Origin: Oscillospiraceae bacterium | GTDB taxonomy: Bacteria; Bacillota; Clostridia; Oscillospirales; Acutalibacteraceae | DNA length: 34,635 nucleotides | NCBI GenBank assembly: GCA_031266365.1 | Contig: JAISBE010000021.1 | Coordinates: forward strand, 1 to 34,635 | Direction: 5' to 3' | In this document: positions 8,040 to 17,540 of the stretch, in pieces | Numbering within the stretch: the stretch's first letter is position 1 | How the letters are laid out: each line of letters starts with the position of its first letter | Made by a program: the position numbers and the translations under genes | The notes under the pieces: generated by a model | Seen by the model: the letters and a program-made list of their open reading frames with translations, nothing else | What the model was told of the DNA's origin: nothing | The model's database searches: none

Positions 8040-8370
8040 GATAAAGCACAGTAAAACGAAAAAATTCGGCGAACTAATTCAACATTTCACGCAAAAATCG
8101 GTAAAAAATAAATTATTGTTGATAATTTATTATTCAATATATTTTTACTTTTGGCTCTAAAACTTTTGTTTGTTCTACCTTGCCCTCCAATATTTTTTAT
8201 CGAGGCTCCGATATTGCACCGCTTCCGCCACGTGATCTTCTTTAATTACTTCTCTTTCATCTAGGTCCGCTATGGTGCGCGCCACCCTCAAAACTCTATC
8301 ATAAGCCCTTGCAGAAAGATCCAGTTTTTCAAATGCCTGTTTCAAAAGCTTTTTCGCGGCATCTGTTAAC
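8040..8370. repeat. Tandem duplication unit 1 (copy of the comM 3' region)
   Basis: This 331-base unit is nearly identical to 8371-8702, with a handful of substitutions and one A-tract difference. It begins GATAAAGCACAG and ends ATCTGTTAAC. It contains a copy of the last ~65 codons of comM plus the downstream spacer. Confidence 0.95.
8176..8370 (-). pseudogene. Truncated comM 3' fragment
   Basis: About 65 C-terminal codons of comM duplicated within unit 1. The frame appears intact to the stop, but there is no start, upstream domain or ribosome site. It is a by-product of the tandem duplication and is not expected to make protein. Confidence 0.85.
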
Positions 8371-8702
8371 GATAAAGCATAGTAAAACGAAAAAATTCGG
8401 CAAACTAATTCAACATTTCACGCAAAAATCGGTAAAAAAATAAATTATCGTTGATAATTTATTATTCAACATATTTTTACTTTTGGCTCTAAAACTTTTG
8501 TTTGTTTTACCTTGCCCTCCAATATTTTTTATCGAGGCTCCGATACTGCACCGCTTCCGCCACGTGATCTTCTTCAATTACTTCTCTTTCATCTAGGTCC
8601 GCTATGGTGCGCGCCACCCTCAAAACTCTATCATACGCCCTCGCGGAAAGATCCAGTTTTTCAAATGCCTGTTTCAAAAGCTTTTTCGCGGCATCTGTTA
8701 AC
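8371..8702. repeat. Tandem duplication unit 2 (spans the live comM 3' end)
   Basis: The 332-base second copy abuts unit 1 exactly at 8370/8371. It holds the real stop region of comM. The join with the rest of comM is at ATCTGTTAAC followed by GGACACATC. Confidence 0.95.
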
Positions 8703-10036
8703 GGACACATCTTTTGCATGAAATCAGAGGTAATTCTGGCATTGCAAGAAATAGGCGAATCTTTGTATCTTAAATTTTGTACCCCTCGAGCTTTATTAAC
8801 CCTTTCCTTTATATCTTGTGAACTCTCAGAAGCGCCTCTAGCCGATAATTCATCGAACTCCACTGCTGGGACTTCAACGTGAATATCCAAGCGATCTAAA
8901 AGCGGCCCTGAAACGCGTGAAAGATAATTTGCAACGGCCTTCTGTGAGCACGTGCAAGGCCTGGTCGGATGGCTATAATACCCGCAGGTGCAGGGATTCA
9001 TCGCAGCAACCAACATGATCGAGCATGGATATGAAAAAGTCCCGTGCACGCGCGAAATCGTCACTATGCCATCTTCAATAGGCTGCCTCAGCACTTCCAT
9101 CGATGATCGCGAAAATTCCGGAAGCTCATCCAAAAACAAAACACCATTGTGCGCCAGCGAAATCTCCCCCGGATGCGGAATATTCCCACCGCCAGCCAAT
9201 CCCGCTGCAGATATGGTGTGATGCGGTGCCCGGAACGGCCTTTTATGCACCAAAGAAACACATCTTTCCAGAGTTCCGGCGATAGAGTGTATCTTAGTGG
9301 TTTCAATGGATTCTTCAAACGTCATATTCGGTAAAATTGAGGCAAGTCTTTTAGCCAGCATACTTTTCCCAGATCCAGGTGGGCCTATCAACATAATATT
9401 GTGACCACCAGCTGCGGCAATTTCAAGAGCGCGTTTGGCTTCATACTGCCCGCAAACTTGCGAAAAATCTAATAAGCACGATCTCTCTTGATCGCGCAAA
9501 AGCACCGGTTTTGCAGGGGGAATTTTTTTCTTATCGTTTAAATGGTCCAAAAGTTCGCCAACTGTTTTTAACGGATAAACATTCAACCCCTCCACCACCG
9601 CCCCTTCGGCTGCATTTTCCATAGGGAGATAAAAATCTTTTATGCCGAGTTCATTTGCCTTAATCGCCATCGGTAAAACACCATTAACAGGCCGTATCTC
9701 TCCAAAAAGAGAAAGTTCCCCCACAAAGGCAGAACTTTTTAAAGGAACATCGAGCTGCGAACTGGCACTTAACAGCGCAATCAATATTGGAAGATCGTAA
9801 AGCGATCCGCCTTTTTTAACATCGGCTGGGGCGAGATTGATCGTGATTCTGCTGACAGGAAATGAAAAACCACAGTTCCGAAGTGCAGACCGAACCCTAT
9901 CCCTCGCTTCCTTCACAGAGGCATCTGGCAGCCCCACTAATTCAAAACACGGAAGACCAGAACAGAGATCCGCTTCAACATTCACCAAAAAAGCATCCAT
10001 ACCGAGCAACCCAAAACTAAATAAGTTTGCAACCAT
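8507..10036 (-). CDS. comM: YifB/ComM-family AAA+ ATPase (Mg-chelatase-like)
   Basis: A 509-residue, full-length protein. It has the N-terminal ChlI-type domain (residues 1-170, including ITINLAPADVKKGGSLYDLPI), then AAA+ with Walker A GPPGSGKS (218-225) and Walker B VLFLDELPEF. A Cys-rich insert NPCTCGYYSHPTRPCTCS and a C-terminal Mg-chelatase domain follow ([19 protein letters not shown]). ComM in Gram-negatives is a hexameric helicase that extends recombination branches during natural transformation; the role in Firmicutes is less clear. AAAGGATGA precedes ATG 10036. Its 3' end lies in a tandem duplication but the reading frame is unbroken. It has no operon partner (dprA and topA are absent here). 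Confidence 0.9.
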   Translation of the reverse strand: MVANLFSFGLLGMDAFLVNVEADLCSGLPCFELVGLPDASVKEARDRVRSALRNCGFSFPVSRITINLAPADVKKGGSLYDLPILIALLSASSQLDVPLKSSAFVGELSLFGEIRPVNGVLPMAIKANELGIKDFYLPMENAAEGAVVEGLNVYPLKTVGELLDHLNDKKKIPPAKPVLLRDQERSCLLDFSQVCGQYEAKRALEIAAAGGHNIMLIGPPGSGKSMLAKRLASILPNMTFEESIETTKIHSIAGTLERCVSLVHKRPFRAPHHTISAAGLAGGGNIPHPGEISLAHNGVLFLDELPEFSRSSMEVLRQPIEDGIVTISRVHGTFSYPCSIMLVAAMNPCTCGYYSHPTRPCTCSQKAVANYLSRVSGPLLDRLDIHVEVPAVEFDELSARGASESSQDIKERVNKARGVQNLRYKDSPISCNARITSDFMQKMCPLTDAAKKLLKQAFEKLDLSARAYDRVLRVARTIADLDEREVIEEDHVAEAVQYRSLDKKYWRAR

Positions 10037-10281
10037 CTTCTCTCATCCTTTATTTCGGTGTAGATAAGGTTTACTTTTTAAAATTGCAAACCAACACGCA
10101 TGTATATATTAAATAACATATGCAAATTTAGAATGATTTTCAAGATAATTTTCTGCTAAATATTACAAAAAATTTCAAAACAGATATAGTTTTTTCTCAC
10201 AAACTAAGTTTTATTAAAGCAAATACTTATTCCAATAAAACTCAATTCTTAGAATTTGAAATCAAAATATTAAAATTTAAT

Positions 10282-10358
<77 letters not shown>

Positions 10359-10376
10359 ATCTTTTCTAACGCTATT

Positions 10377-10406
10377 ATTATACTACAAAACCATTTTAAA
10401 TGTCAA
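10377..10406 (-). promoter_or_regulatory. Promoter of tRNA-fMet
   Basis: Minus-strand TTGACA (10406-10401), 18-base spacer, then a perfect TATAAT (10382-10377), about 20 bases before the tRNA 5' end. Confidence 0.8.
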
Positions 10407-11245
10407 GTTGAAAATGAAAAATTATATATATGAGTCTTTTATTGCCAATTTTAACACTTTTTCAAAAAATTTATTCAAATTTTTAGCAATAATTTAATGT
10501 GCTAAGAGGTATCTAGATCAGCAAGGTAATACTTGACAAATATACTGTTGCTCCCTCCACCCCGTTTGTATGGCGCACGCTCCCTAAACTTTCAAAGACT
10601 CCTTATCTAATTTAACCCTTAAAAATCAAAACAAAGCGTCCATGCTGTATTAGAGACGATTTTTAACGTCATACAGGCTATATTTGCGCTACATTAAATA
10701 ATAACTGTAAAGTGTAATCTCCATCAATTGCAACCTAATATCAATAAATTTATCCGCTGCCGCGTGAGATTTTTTTAAAAATCCTGATGCAAAAAGTTCA
10801 TTATTATAGCTTTAAAAGTTTGCAATACTCTGTTTAAAACATTAATATTAAGATTTTTTGCGAATCGTATTATCATAGGTACGCGGCATTGGCAGTCAAA
10901 TGCATCGCTTGTTAACAATGAACCTAAAAAGTGGGCCGGGTAAAACTTGATTTACTACTATTATTTCGGCCTACTTACTTTTCAGGCTGGCGAGCGCGTT
11001 GGGTGACTTCAATTGCCGACAATCACCCTTCAATGGATTTATCTGCGCCACTATTTTCGCTTGAGGCACCCGTGGATGACTGGCTATATCGACCACTACA
11101 TTATAATTGGGATTAAGCAACAAAAATTTAGTGCTCAACCGAGCGTTATTGCAACCGTTTGATATCGTTTGATCTGGATTTATGATGCATTAAATAATAA
11201 TTTCTTCGTATCCTATTTCACTATCTTATTACCGGACACAATTAT
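10407..11245. other. Gene-poor region; one doubtful small ORF
   Basis: About 840 bases without a supportable gene. The only candidate is a GTG-initiated 61-codon frame at 10931-11116 (plus), ending DDWLYRPLHYNWD. It lies in a GC-richer patch (10870-11120) and has no ribosome site. It may be the end of a decayed gene, and I recognise nothing in it. Confidence 0.4.
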
Positions 11246-11274
11246 TTGACATCCAACTTGATATATTCTATACT
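11246..11274 (+). promoter_or_regulatory. Promoter of tRNA-Ser
   Basis: TTGACA (11246-11251), 17-base spacer, TATACT (11269-11274), about 36 bases before the tRNA. Confidence 0.75.
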
Positions 11275-11309
11275 TTGAAAGTGTGAAATAACAAATAATA
11301 CGGGCCAAT

Positions 11310-11399
11310 GGAGAGTTGTCCGAGTGGCTTAAGGAGCTGGTCTCGAAAACCAGTGTGCGTGAAAATGCATCTAGGGTTCAAATCCCTAACTCTCCGCCA
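11310..11399 (+). tRNA. tRNA-Ser (CGA)
   Basis: A 90-base class II tRNA with acceptor GGAGAGT/ACTCTCC, a long variable arm, anticodon loop CTCGAAA (anticodon CGA), TTCAAAT T-loop and encoded CCA. Confidence 0.95.
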
Positions 11400-11536
11400 T
11401 TTTTCCAGTGTCATCGCAATGCCTATCTGCTAAAGACTCATTGTGAGCGCATTAGGAAATAACCCCCCTTAGCCGTGTTGAACCTGCAAAATCCCCTACT
11501 GGGTAAATTTCTCAAATAAACGGCTGTATGGCATTG

Positions 11537-12032
11537 GTCGATAGCGCAAAAACGCTCTTCGCAACTATACTTAGAATTTTTGAACGCAACAAATATACCT
11601 GGACAATCCTCCTATCCTCAAATTTTTGATATTTGCAAAATTTCAACGCAAACGCTTCTGTTAATTCCGGCAACCAGCGACGATAATCCTCACGCATGGC
11701 ATGGCAATTTTGACTCAAATGTTTTGTGAACAAGCGCACTTCTTTACGCAGCTGACTCCAGTAAGCTCAGTCGATAGCGCAAAAACGCTCTTCGCAACTA
11801 TACTTAGAATTTTTGAACGCAAAAAATATACCTGGGCAAACCTCCTATCCTCAAATTTTTGATATTTGCAAAATTTCAACGCAAACGCTTCTGCTAATTC
11901 CGGCAACCAGCGACGATAATCCTCACGCATGGCATGGCAATTTTGACTCAAATGTTTTGTGAACAAGCGCACTTCTTTACGCAGCTGATTCCGGTAAGCT
12001 CGGTCGATAGCGCAAAAACGCTCTTTGCAGCT
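11537..12032. repeat. 233-bp tandem repeat, about 2.1 copies
   Basis: Units start at 11537, 11770 and 12003 (each with GTCGATAGCGCAAAAACGCT), so the period is exactly 233; the third copy is only about 30 bases. Copies 1 and 2 differ at a few positions. On the minus strand each unit contains the same open stretch (MREDYRRWLPEL...FCKYQKFEDRR). Because 233 is not a multiple of three, the frame is lost between copies. I read this as duplicated, decayed coding DNA and do not recognise the parent. Confidence 0.85.
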
Positions 12033-12190
12033 TTTTTAGAGATACAGATTGTCTTATCTGGGATAGCGAGAATTATTATTTTTAAAAAATTATTTGGTAA
12101 GATAAAAATATTGCTCTTCTGTTTAGGTCAAAGCTTTTAAAAACTAAATTGACAATTATTTGTATTCATTATATAATAATATTAAATTTT

Positions 12191-12266
12191 AGGGGCATAG
12201 CTCAGTTGGTAGAGCAGTGGTCTCCAAAACCACGTGCCGAGGGTTCAAGTCCTTCTGCCCCTGCCA
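12191..12266 (+). tRNA. tRNA-Trp (CCA)
   Basis: A 76-base cloverleaf with acceptor AGGGGCA/TGCCCCT, anticodon loop CTCCAAA (anticodon CCA), TTCAAGT T-loop and encoded CCA. It lies 47 bases before tRNA-Thr, probably co-transcribed. Confidence 0.95.
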
Positions 12267-12313
12267 AATTTCTGAATAAACAACTGTTTCGAGGCAAAAA
12301 TTTATATTTTCCT

Positions 12314-12389
12314 GCTTCTATAGCTCAGTAGGCAGAGCACTTCCTTGGTAAGGAAGAGGTCAGCAGTTCGAATCTGCTTAGAAGCTCCA
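12314..12389 (+). tRNA. tRNA-Thr (GGT)
   Basis: A 76-base cloverleaf with acceptor GCTTCTA/TAGAAGC, anticodon loop TTGGTAA (anticodon GGT), TTCGAAT T-loop and encoded CCA. Confidence 0.95.
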
Positions 12390-12488
12390 AACAATTAGCA
12401 AATAATTTAATAATATATATTAAAATTTCATTAAATATTCACTTTTATATATAAAAAATTATTTTATTTAAGCATGAGGGCTTTTAAT

Positions 12489-12968
12489 TTGAAAATTGAA
12501 GAAAAATTAGTTAAATTATTAATAAAAAAGAATTTAACAATTGCCTGTGCTGAATCTTGCACAGCTGGTTTGCTCTCGGCATCTATCGTCAACGCTCCAT
12601 CCGCCTCAAAAATTTTAAATTATAGCGCTGTCACCTATTCTAATGAGGCAAAAAAGCAACATTTAAATATATCAGAAAACGATATTGCAAATTATGGTGT
12701 GGTAAGCGAAGAAATTGCTTCTCAAATGGCAAAAAATATCGCTCAAAAGGCCGGTTCTGATATTGGCATTTCTGTAACCGGTAATGCCGGCCCGGAGCAA
12801 GGCGATTGCTCTAAACCTGTTGGCACGGTGTGTTTTGGTTTTTATATCTTAGGCAAAGTTTATTCTGTAACTGAGCTCTTTTTAAACATGCCTAGAAACG
12901 ATGTGAGACTTTCCAGTGTATATTTTTGTATAAATAAATTAATTGAACTTTTAGATAATGTGAGGTAA
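12489..12968 (+). CDS. pncC: Nicotinamide-nucleotide amidohydrolase (CinA C-terminal domain family)
   Basis: A stand-alone CinA C-terminal domain protein of about 159 residues. In this family PncC converts NMN to nicotinate mononucleotide for NAD recycling. Key motifs are AESCTAG near the N-terminus, then SGVVSEEIA-like NYGVVSEEIASQMA, and VTGNAGP...KPVGTV in place of the usual TGIAGP. I prefer TTG 12489 as start, because GAGGG lies 8 bases upstream. The ATG at 12474 has no ribosome site and itself overlaps GAGGG. The N-terminal MoaB-like half of CinA is absent, as in many PncC proteins. hpf follows 27 bases later and may be co-transcribed. Confidence 0.85.
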   Translation: MKIEEKLVKLLIKKNLTIACAESCTAGLLSASIVNAPSASKILNYSAVTYSNEAKKQHLNISENDIANYGVVSEEIASQMAKNIAQKAGSDIGISVTGNAGPEQGDCSKPVGTVCFGFYILGKVYSVTELFLNMPRNDVRLSSVYFCINKLIELLDNVR

Positions 12969-12995
12969 ATATATCAACACGAGGGGGATAATAAA

Positions 12996-13523
12996 GTGAA
13001 TATTAAAATTTCTGGGAGAAAAGTCCATTTAAAAGAGAGCTTTAAAGAGCGAGTTGAAAAAAAGCTTTCTAAGTTTGATAGAATATTCGGAAAAGACGCT
13101 GAAGCTTCTGTTACAGTTACGGTTGAAAAACATCGGCAAACAGTCGAGGCGACAATCACACACAGCGGGATGGTTTACCGCGCCGAACAGACAGATGACG
13201 ATATTATTTACGCTTTGGATGAGGTAATCTCGGTTTTGGGCAGGCAAATAAGGAAGCATAAATGCCGCTTAGAAAAACGCCTGAGAACAGGTCTCACCTT
13301 AAATAATAATGGAAACGAAACTGTTGACGTGAAAGAAAACTATAAAATCGTGCGCAATAAACGTTTCCCAATCAAACCTTTAGACGTCGAAGAGGCAATC
13401 CTGCAAATGAATATGGTCGGACATCAGTTTTATATGTTCAGAAATCAAGATACCGATGAAATAAACGTTGTTTATCACAGAAAAAGTGGCGGTTACGGCC
13501 TTTTAGAGCCTGATATCGAATAG
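12996..13523 (+). CDS. hpf: Ribosome hibernation promoting factor, long form
   Basis: A 175-residue long-type HPF. The N-terminal S30AE domain (residues 1-100, MNIKISGRKVHLKESFKERVEKKL...) binds the decoding centre. After a linker, the C-terminal domain (about 118-175, IVRNKRFPIKPLDVEEAILQMNMVGHQFYMFRN...VVYHRKSGGYGLLEP) drives 100S ribosome dimer formation in Firmicutes. It begins with GTG at 12996 behind GAGGGGG. Length and domain order are normal. Confidence 0.95.
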   Translation: MNIKISGRKVHLKESFKERVEKKLSKFDRIFGKDAEASVTVTVEKHRQTVEATITHSGMVYRAEQTDDDIIYALDEVISVLGRQIRKHKCRLEKRLRTGLTLNNNGNETVDVKENYKIVRNKRFPIKPLDVEEAILQMNMVGHQFYMFRNQDTDEINVVYHRKSGGYGLLEPDIE

Positions 13524-13567
13524 CACGAACATTTAAATAGCTAATATTGCCAAATTTTTATATAACT

Positions 13568-14167
13568 TCATGTGATATTTTCCCTATTTTTTATTTTATA
13601 AACCAGTTTTTTAATCTCTATTATAAGAGATCTACTCATTTTAAAATTTTTTTCATTATCTGTATTCTTCCATAATATTTGCCCGGCAAATTGAGTGTTG
13701 ATTGTGCTAAAAATTAACTGCAATTGGCGCTTAATTATTTTGGCCCCTTCGCTGCAATTTGTCCCACAGGTTAACAGCATAATCCCCATTTTATTCATGG
13801 GATTACGTATTTCCCCGCGAACAACCCTTTCGGCAAAATAAGGCTGCATGCGATCGAATATCAGCTTTAAAGGAGCCGGGAAGCTTAGATTGTAAATCGG
13901 AGATGCAACTATTATTAAACTAGAATGTTTTATTAAATTATCTATATAACAAAAATCTTTGTACCGACAGGTAAATTCGCTATCGCAAATCCCGCACCCA
14001 ATGCAAGGTTTTATATTTTGTTCATATGCTTTTAAGATTTCATATTCATAATCCCTACTTATTTCCGAAAGAAATTTATTTGTAAGCTCGGCTGTATAGC
14101 CACTTTCATGTGGTGAACCAAAAAATACCAGCGCTTTTTTAGATTTTATAACTACATCTCTCAACAA
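13568..14167 (-). CDS. Flavodoxin-fold NAD(P)H-dependent FMN reductase
   Basis: A flavodoxin-like oxidoreductase. ALVFFGSPHESGYTAELT forms the phosphate-binding loop for FMN, and 'CIGCGICD...CRYKDFC' is the Cys-containing segment common in the NADPH-dependent FMN reductase/iron-sulfur flavoprotein group. 'IIVASPIYNLSFPAPLKLIFDRMQPYF' lines the flavin site. The open frame extends to GTG 14215, but a TGTGATATAAT element at 14218-14228 would start transcription about there, so translation likely begins further in. TTG 14167, with AGGT upstream, is my choice and gives about 199 residues. It diverges from secA. The substrate is unknown. Confidence 0.75.
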   Translation of the reverse strand: MLRDVVIKSKKALVFFGSPHESGYTAELTNKFLSEISRDYEYEILKAYEQNIKPCIGCGICDSEFTCRYKDFCYIDNLIKHSSLIIVASPIYNLSFPAPLKLIFDRMQPYFAERVVRGEIRNPMNKMGIMLLTCGTNCSEGAKIIKRQLQLIFSTINTQFAGQILWKNTDNEKNFKMSRSLIIEIKKLVYKIKNRENIT

Positions 14168-14217
14168 ATCACGACCTATTATCAATTTTTGGTTTAAAAA
14201 CATTAGAATATGCACTT

Positions 14218-14228
14218 ATTATATCACA
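14218..14228 (-). promoter_or_regulatory. Extended -10 promoter of the FMN reductase gene
   Basis: TGTGATATAAT on the minus strand, identical to elements before dnaD (21085-21095) and the right-hand peptide cassettes. On the plus strand, tandem ATGATATAAT-like motifs around 14271-14292 are candidates for secA promoters. Confidence 0.5.
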
Positions 14229-14432
14229 TGATATCTTTAAAAATTTAATAAGATGCTTTTTTTTAAACAATATGATATAATACATGATATAATATATTTA
14301 ATTAAACCCTTAGATTATGCTTTCTTAACAGTTTTTAAAAATTAACCAAAATAAATATGATTTTCATAGCCACAAATAAATTAAAAAATCAACTTCTACC
14401 CAAATTATATAGTTACTATACGAGGTGAATTA

Positions 14433-17183
14433 ATGAGCTTTTTAAATAAGTTATTCGGAAATTACAGCAAAAGAGAATTAAAAAGAATTCAACCGCTCTG
14501 CGACTCAGTGTTAGCACTGGAAGACCAGTATCGAGCGATGAGCGAAACAGAGCTTAAATCGCAGACGAACGCTTTAAAACAAAAATTAGAAAATGGTGCA
14601 ACAGAAGACGATATCTTACCTGAAGCGTTTGCGGTATGCCGCGAAGCTGCCGATAGAGTGCTGGGGCTTCGGCACTTTCCTGTTCAGATAATAGGCGGTA
14701 TAGTGCTGCACCAGGGAAGAATTGCTGAGATGAAAACCGGTGAAGGTAAAACACTGGTCGAAACGTTGCCGGGGTATCTAAACGCACTTTCAGGACAAGG
14801 GGTACACATCGTTACGGCTAACGACTACCTCGCAAAACGCGACTCTGAACTTATGGGTAAAGTTTACCGATTTTTGGGATTAACGGTTGGGTTAATCGTT
14901 CCACATATGGAGAATGCTGCAAGGGCAGAGGCGTATTTAGCTGATATCACTTACGCCACCAACAACGAGCTAGGATTTGACTATCTTCGCGATAATATGG
15001 TGGCATATAAAAATCAAAAAGTTCAAAGAGGGCATCACTATGCTATTGTGGACGAAGTGGACTCCATATTGATAGACGAAGCGCGGACCCCGCTAATCAT
15101 CTCGGGGCCGGGGGATAAATCAACAGATCTTTACACAATTGCGGATAATTTCGTAAAAACGCTTAAAATTATGAAAATTGCAGAAATAGACACAAAAGAA
15201 GATAACGAAGAATTATTCGGCAATGCTGATTATGTGGTCGATGAAAAAGCAAAAACAGCTACCTTAACTCAAAATGGTGTTAAAAGAGCGGAAGATTATT
15301 TTAAACTCGAAAATCTTACCGATCCTGCAAACGTGACCATACAGCACCACATTAATCAAGCGCTCAAAGCTCACGGTGTGATGAAGAAGGATATTGAATA
15401 TGTCATTAGAGATGACGGTGTTGTGATCGTCGACGAATTCACCGGAAGGTTGATGTTCGGCCGGCGCTATAACGACGGGTTACATCAGGCTATAGAAGCT
15501 AAAGAAGGCGTTAAAATAGAACGTGAATCGAAAACACTCGCGACGATCACATTTCAGAATTACTTCCGTCTTTATAAAAAACTTTCCGGCATGACCGGTA
15601 CTGCAATGACTGAAGAGCCGGAATTTAGAGAAATCTATAAACTCGATATAATAGAAATACCCACGAATAAGCCCTTGCTTAGGAAAGACTTCCCAGATGC
15701 TATTTTTAAAACAGAGAATGGCAAATTTATCTCAGTTATCCGCGATATAGAAGAATGCCACAAAAAAGGGCAACCCGTACTCGTTGGTACCGTATCTATT
15801 GAAAAATCGGAAGTGTTGAGCAAACTGTTGAGCAAAAGCGGCATAAAGCACGCTGTATTAAACGCAAAATATCACGAAAAAGAAGCTGAAATAATCGCTC
15901 AGGCTGGAAAGCAAAACGCCGTTACAATCGCCACTAACATGGCCGGGCGCGGTACTGATATTTCCCTCGGCGGCAACGCGGAATATTTGGCTAAATCGGA
16001 AATGCGCCGTATGCAAATTTCGGAAGAATTAATAAGCGAAGCCAGTGGTTTTGCCGAAACGGATAACGAGGAAATCATCAATGCACGGAAATTATACACA
16101 GATCTCATAGCAAAGCATAAAAAAATCACACAGGCTGAAGCTGAAAAAGTGCGAGAAGCCGGCGGTCTTTATATTATGGGCACTGAACGACACGAATCGC
16201 GAAGGATTGATAACCAGCTGCGAGGTCGTTCCGGCAGGCAAGGAGACCCGGGGAGCAGTAAATTCTACCTGTCAACTGAAGATAGCCTCATGCGTTTGTT
16301 TGGCGGAGAGCGCATGAAGAAATATATGAATATACTGCACGTTGAAGAGGATGAAGCTTTAGAAGATAAAATGCTTTCAAGAAGTATCGAAACTGCACAG
16401 AGAGCTGTTGAAGGAAGAAACTTCCAAGCGAGAAAAAGTGTTCTTCAATATGATGATGTCCTAAATAAACAAAGAGAATTGATATACGCCCAGAGAGATA
16501 AGGTCTTAAACGGAGAAAACCTTAGAGATCAAATGATGGTTATGTTTGAACAGACCGTTGAGCAAATCGTGAAAAGATATTTGCCCGGAGAAGACTATCA
16601 GGATCATTGGGATTTAAAAGGCCTCCGCAATTACTTTATGGGCTGGCTTATAAAAGAAGATGATTTACAATTCTCTCAGAAAGAACTCGAAAGCCTTTCG
16701 CCAGATTATTTAATAAAAGAGACTATTGGCATAGCGAAAAAGCTCTATGAAGAGCGTGAGCAAGCTTTAAGCCCTATGCTGATGCGCGAAATTGAAAGGG
16801 CAATATTATTGCGCTGTGTGGACACAAAATGGATGAATCATATCGACGCAATGGAAGAACTTAAGCAAGGCATTAGACTGCGCGCTTATGGACAAAAAGA
16901 CCCTGTGGTGGAATACCGCATGGAAGGGTTTGATATGTTCGACGAGATGATAGCATCCATACGCGAAGATACAACAAGATTGCTTTTGACCGTTAAAGTT
17001 GTTCAGGAAGCCCCTCCACCCCCTAGGACGGATATACCTAACCCTCAAAACTTAACAACCAGCGGAGGCTCAGAGACAAATACGAGTAAAACGATAAAAA
17101 GTGGCCAAAAACCCGGAAGAAATGATTTGTGTACATGCGGCAGCGGAAAAAAATACAAAAGATGCTGCGGACAGGATAATTAA
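14433..17183 (+). CDS. secA: Preprotein translocase motor subunit SecA
   Basis: A full-length 916-residue SecA, the ATPase that drives proteins through Sec[11 protein letters not shown] is Walker [21 protein letters not shown] contains the DEVD Walker B, and [20 protein letters not shown] and [15 protein letters not shown] are the second motor-domain motifs. '[22 protein letters not shown]' marks the helical scaffold. It ends with the zinc-binding SEC-C motif [19 protein letters not shown] lies just before ATG 14433. Its presence makes export of the signal-peptide proteins at 1288-1953 and 5397-5810 plausible. Confidence 0.98.
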   Translation: MSFLNKLFGNYSKRELKRIQPLCDSVLALEDQYRAMSETELKSQTNALKQKLENGATEDDILPEAFAVCREAADRVLGLRHFPVQIIGGIVLHQGRIAEMKTGEGKTLVETLPGYLNALSGQGVHIVTANDYLAKRDSELMGKVYRFLGLTVGLIVPHMENAARAEAYLADITYATNNELGFDYLRDNMVAYKNQKVQRGHHYAIVDEVDSILIDEARTPLIISGPGDKSTDLYTIADNFVKTLKIMKIAEIDTKEDNEELFGNADYVVDEKAKTATLTQNGVKRAEDYFKLENLTDPANVTIQHHINQALKAHGVMKKDIEYVIRDDGVVIVDEFTGRLMFGRRYNDGLHQAIEAKEGVKIERESKTLATITFQNYFRLYKKLSGMTGTAMTEEPEFREIYKLDIIEIPTNKPLLRKDFPDAIFKTENGKFISVIRDIEECHKKGQPVLVGTVSIEKSEVLSKLLSKSGIKHAVLNAKYHEKEAEIIAQAGKQNAVTIATNMAGRGTDISLGGNAEYLAKSEMRRMQISEELISEASGFAETDNEEIINARKLYTDLIAKHKKITQAEAEKVREAGGLYIMGTERHESRRIDNQLRGRSGRQGDPGSSKFYLSTEDSLMRLFGGERMKKYMNILHVEEDEALEDKMLSRSIETAQRAVEGRNFQARKSVLQYDDVLNKQRELIYAQRDKVLNGENLRDQMMVMFEQTVEQIVKRYLPGEDYQDHWDLKGLRNYFMGWLIKEDDLQFSQKELESLSPDYLIKETIGIAKKLYEEREQALSPMLMREIERAILLRCVDTKWMNHIDAMEELKQGIRLRAYGQKDPVVEYRMEGFDMFDEMIASIREDTTRLLLTVKVVQEAPPPPRTDIPNPQNLTTSGGSETNTSKTIKSGQKPGRNDLCTCGSGKKYKRCCGQDN

Positions 17184-17272
17184 TTTATAAAAGCACACTT
17201 CATCAAATAAATCCTGAAAAGTATTGCAACAAGGATTTGCATATGATAAAAAGATGGAGTAAAGAATAAAAA

Positions 17273-17461
17273 TTGAGATGTTTAAAATGCGAAAGCAACT
17301 TTTGCATAAAGGCGCACAATCACGGCAGACAGAGATATTAATGCAAAGACTTTTGGAAGGCAATTTATGCAAACTGAAGATAAAAACGCCACGCAATGAG
17401 CCTTTCCGCTATATCTTTGCACAATTAAGATATTTGGGCGCTTGTTTGTGATCCTTTTTGA
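17273..17461 (+). pseudogene. Decayed transposase fragment (zinc-ribbon/InsA-like N-terminus)
   Basis: Reading from 17273, CLKCESNFCIKAHNHGRQRY is followed by a stop, then CKDFWKAIYAN, more stops, then KRHAMSLSAISL. The pattern C-x2-C ... G-x-QRY-(Q)-CK matches the zinc ribbon that opens many IS1-like and related transposases, with the Gln codon CAA apparently mutated to TAA. Only the N-terminal part survives, with no catalytic domain or clear terminal repeats. It sits in the 357-base gap between secA and ackA; I see nothing else there. Confidence 0.5.
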
Positions 17462-17540
17462 AACACCCTCAAATCCGGAACTTTGTATTAAATTTCACCG
17501 CTTAAAAATCTTATTGTTAGAAATTCAGGAGAGGTAAACG

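Noticed and set aside
8512..9334. Several plus-strand frames inside comM
   Set aside because: All lie antisense to the well-supported comM reading frame and have no family features or ribosome sites.
11512..11972. Two minus-strand ORFs with shared MRLFTKHLSQNCHAMREDYRRW
   Set aside because: They arise from the 233-bp tandem repeat, lose frame at each repeat join and lack ribosome sites; treated as decayed DNA.
12149..12331. Frame across tRNA-Trp and tRNA-Thr (GIAQLVEQWSPKPRAEGSSPSAP)
   Set aside because: Translation of tRNA sequence, a common artefact.
17070..17396. Minus-strand 108-codon frame after secA
   Set aside because: It overlaps the SecA zinc-binding end antisense and has no ribosome site; the plus-strand transposase remnant explains the region better.
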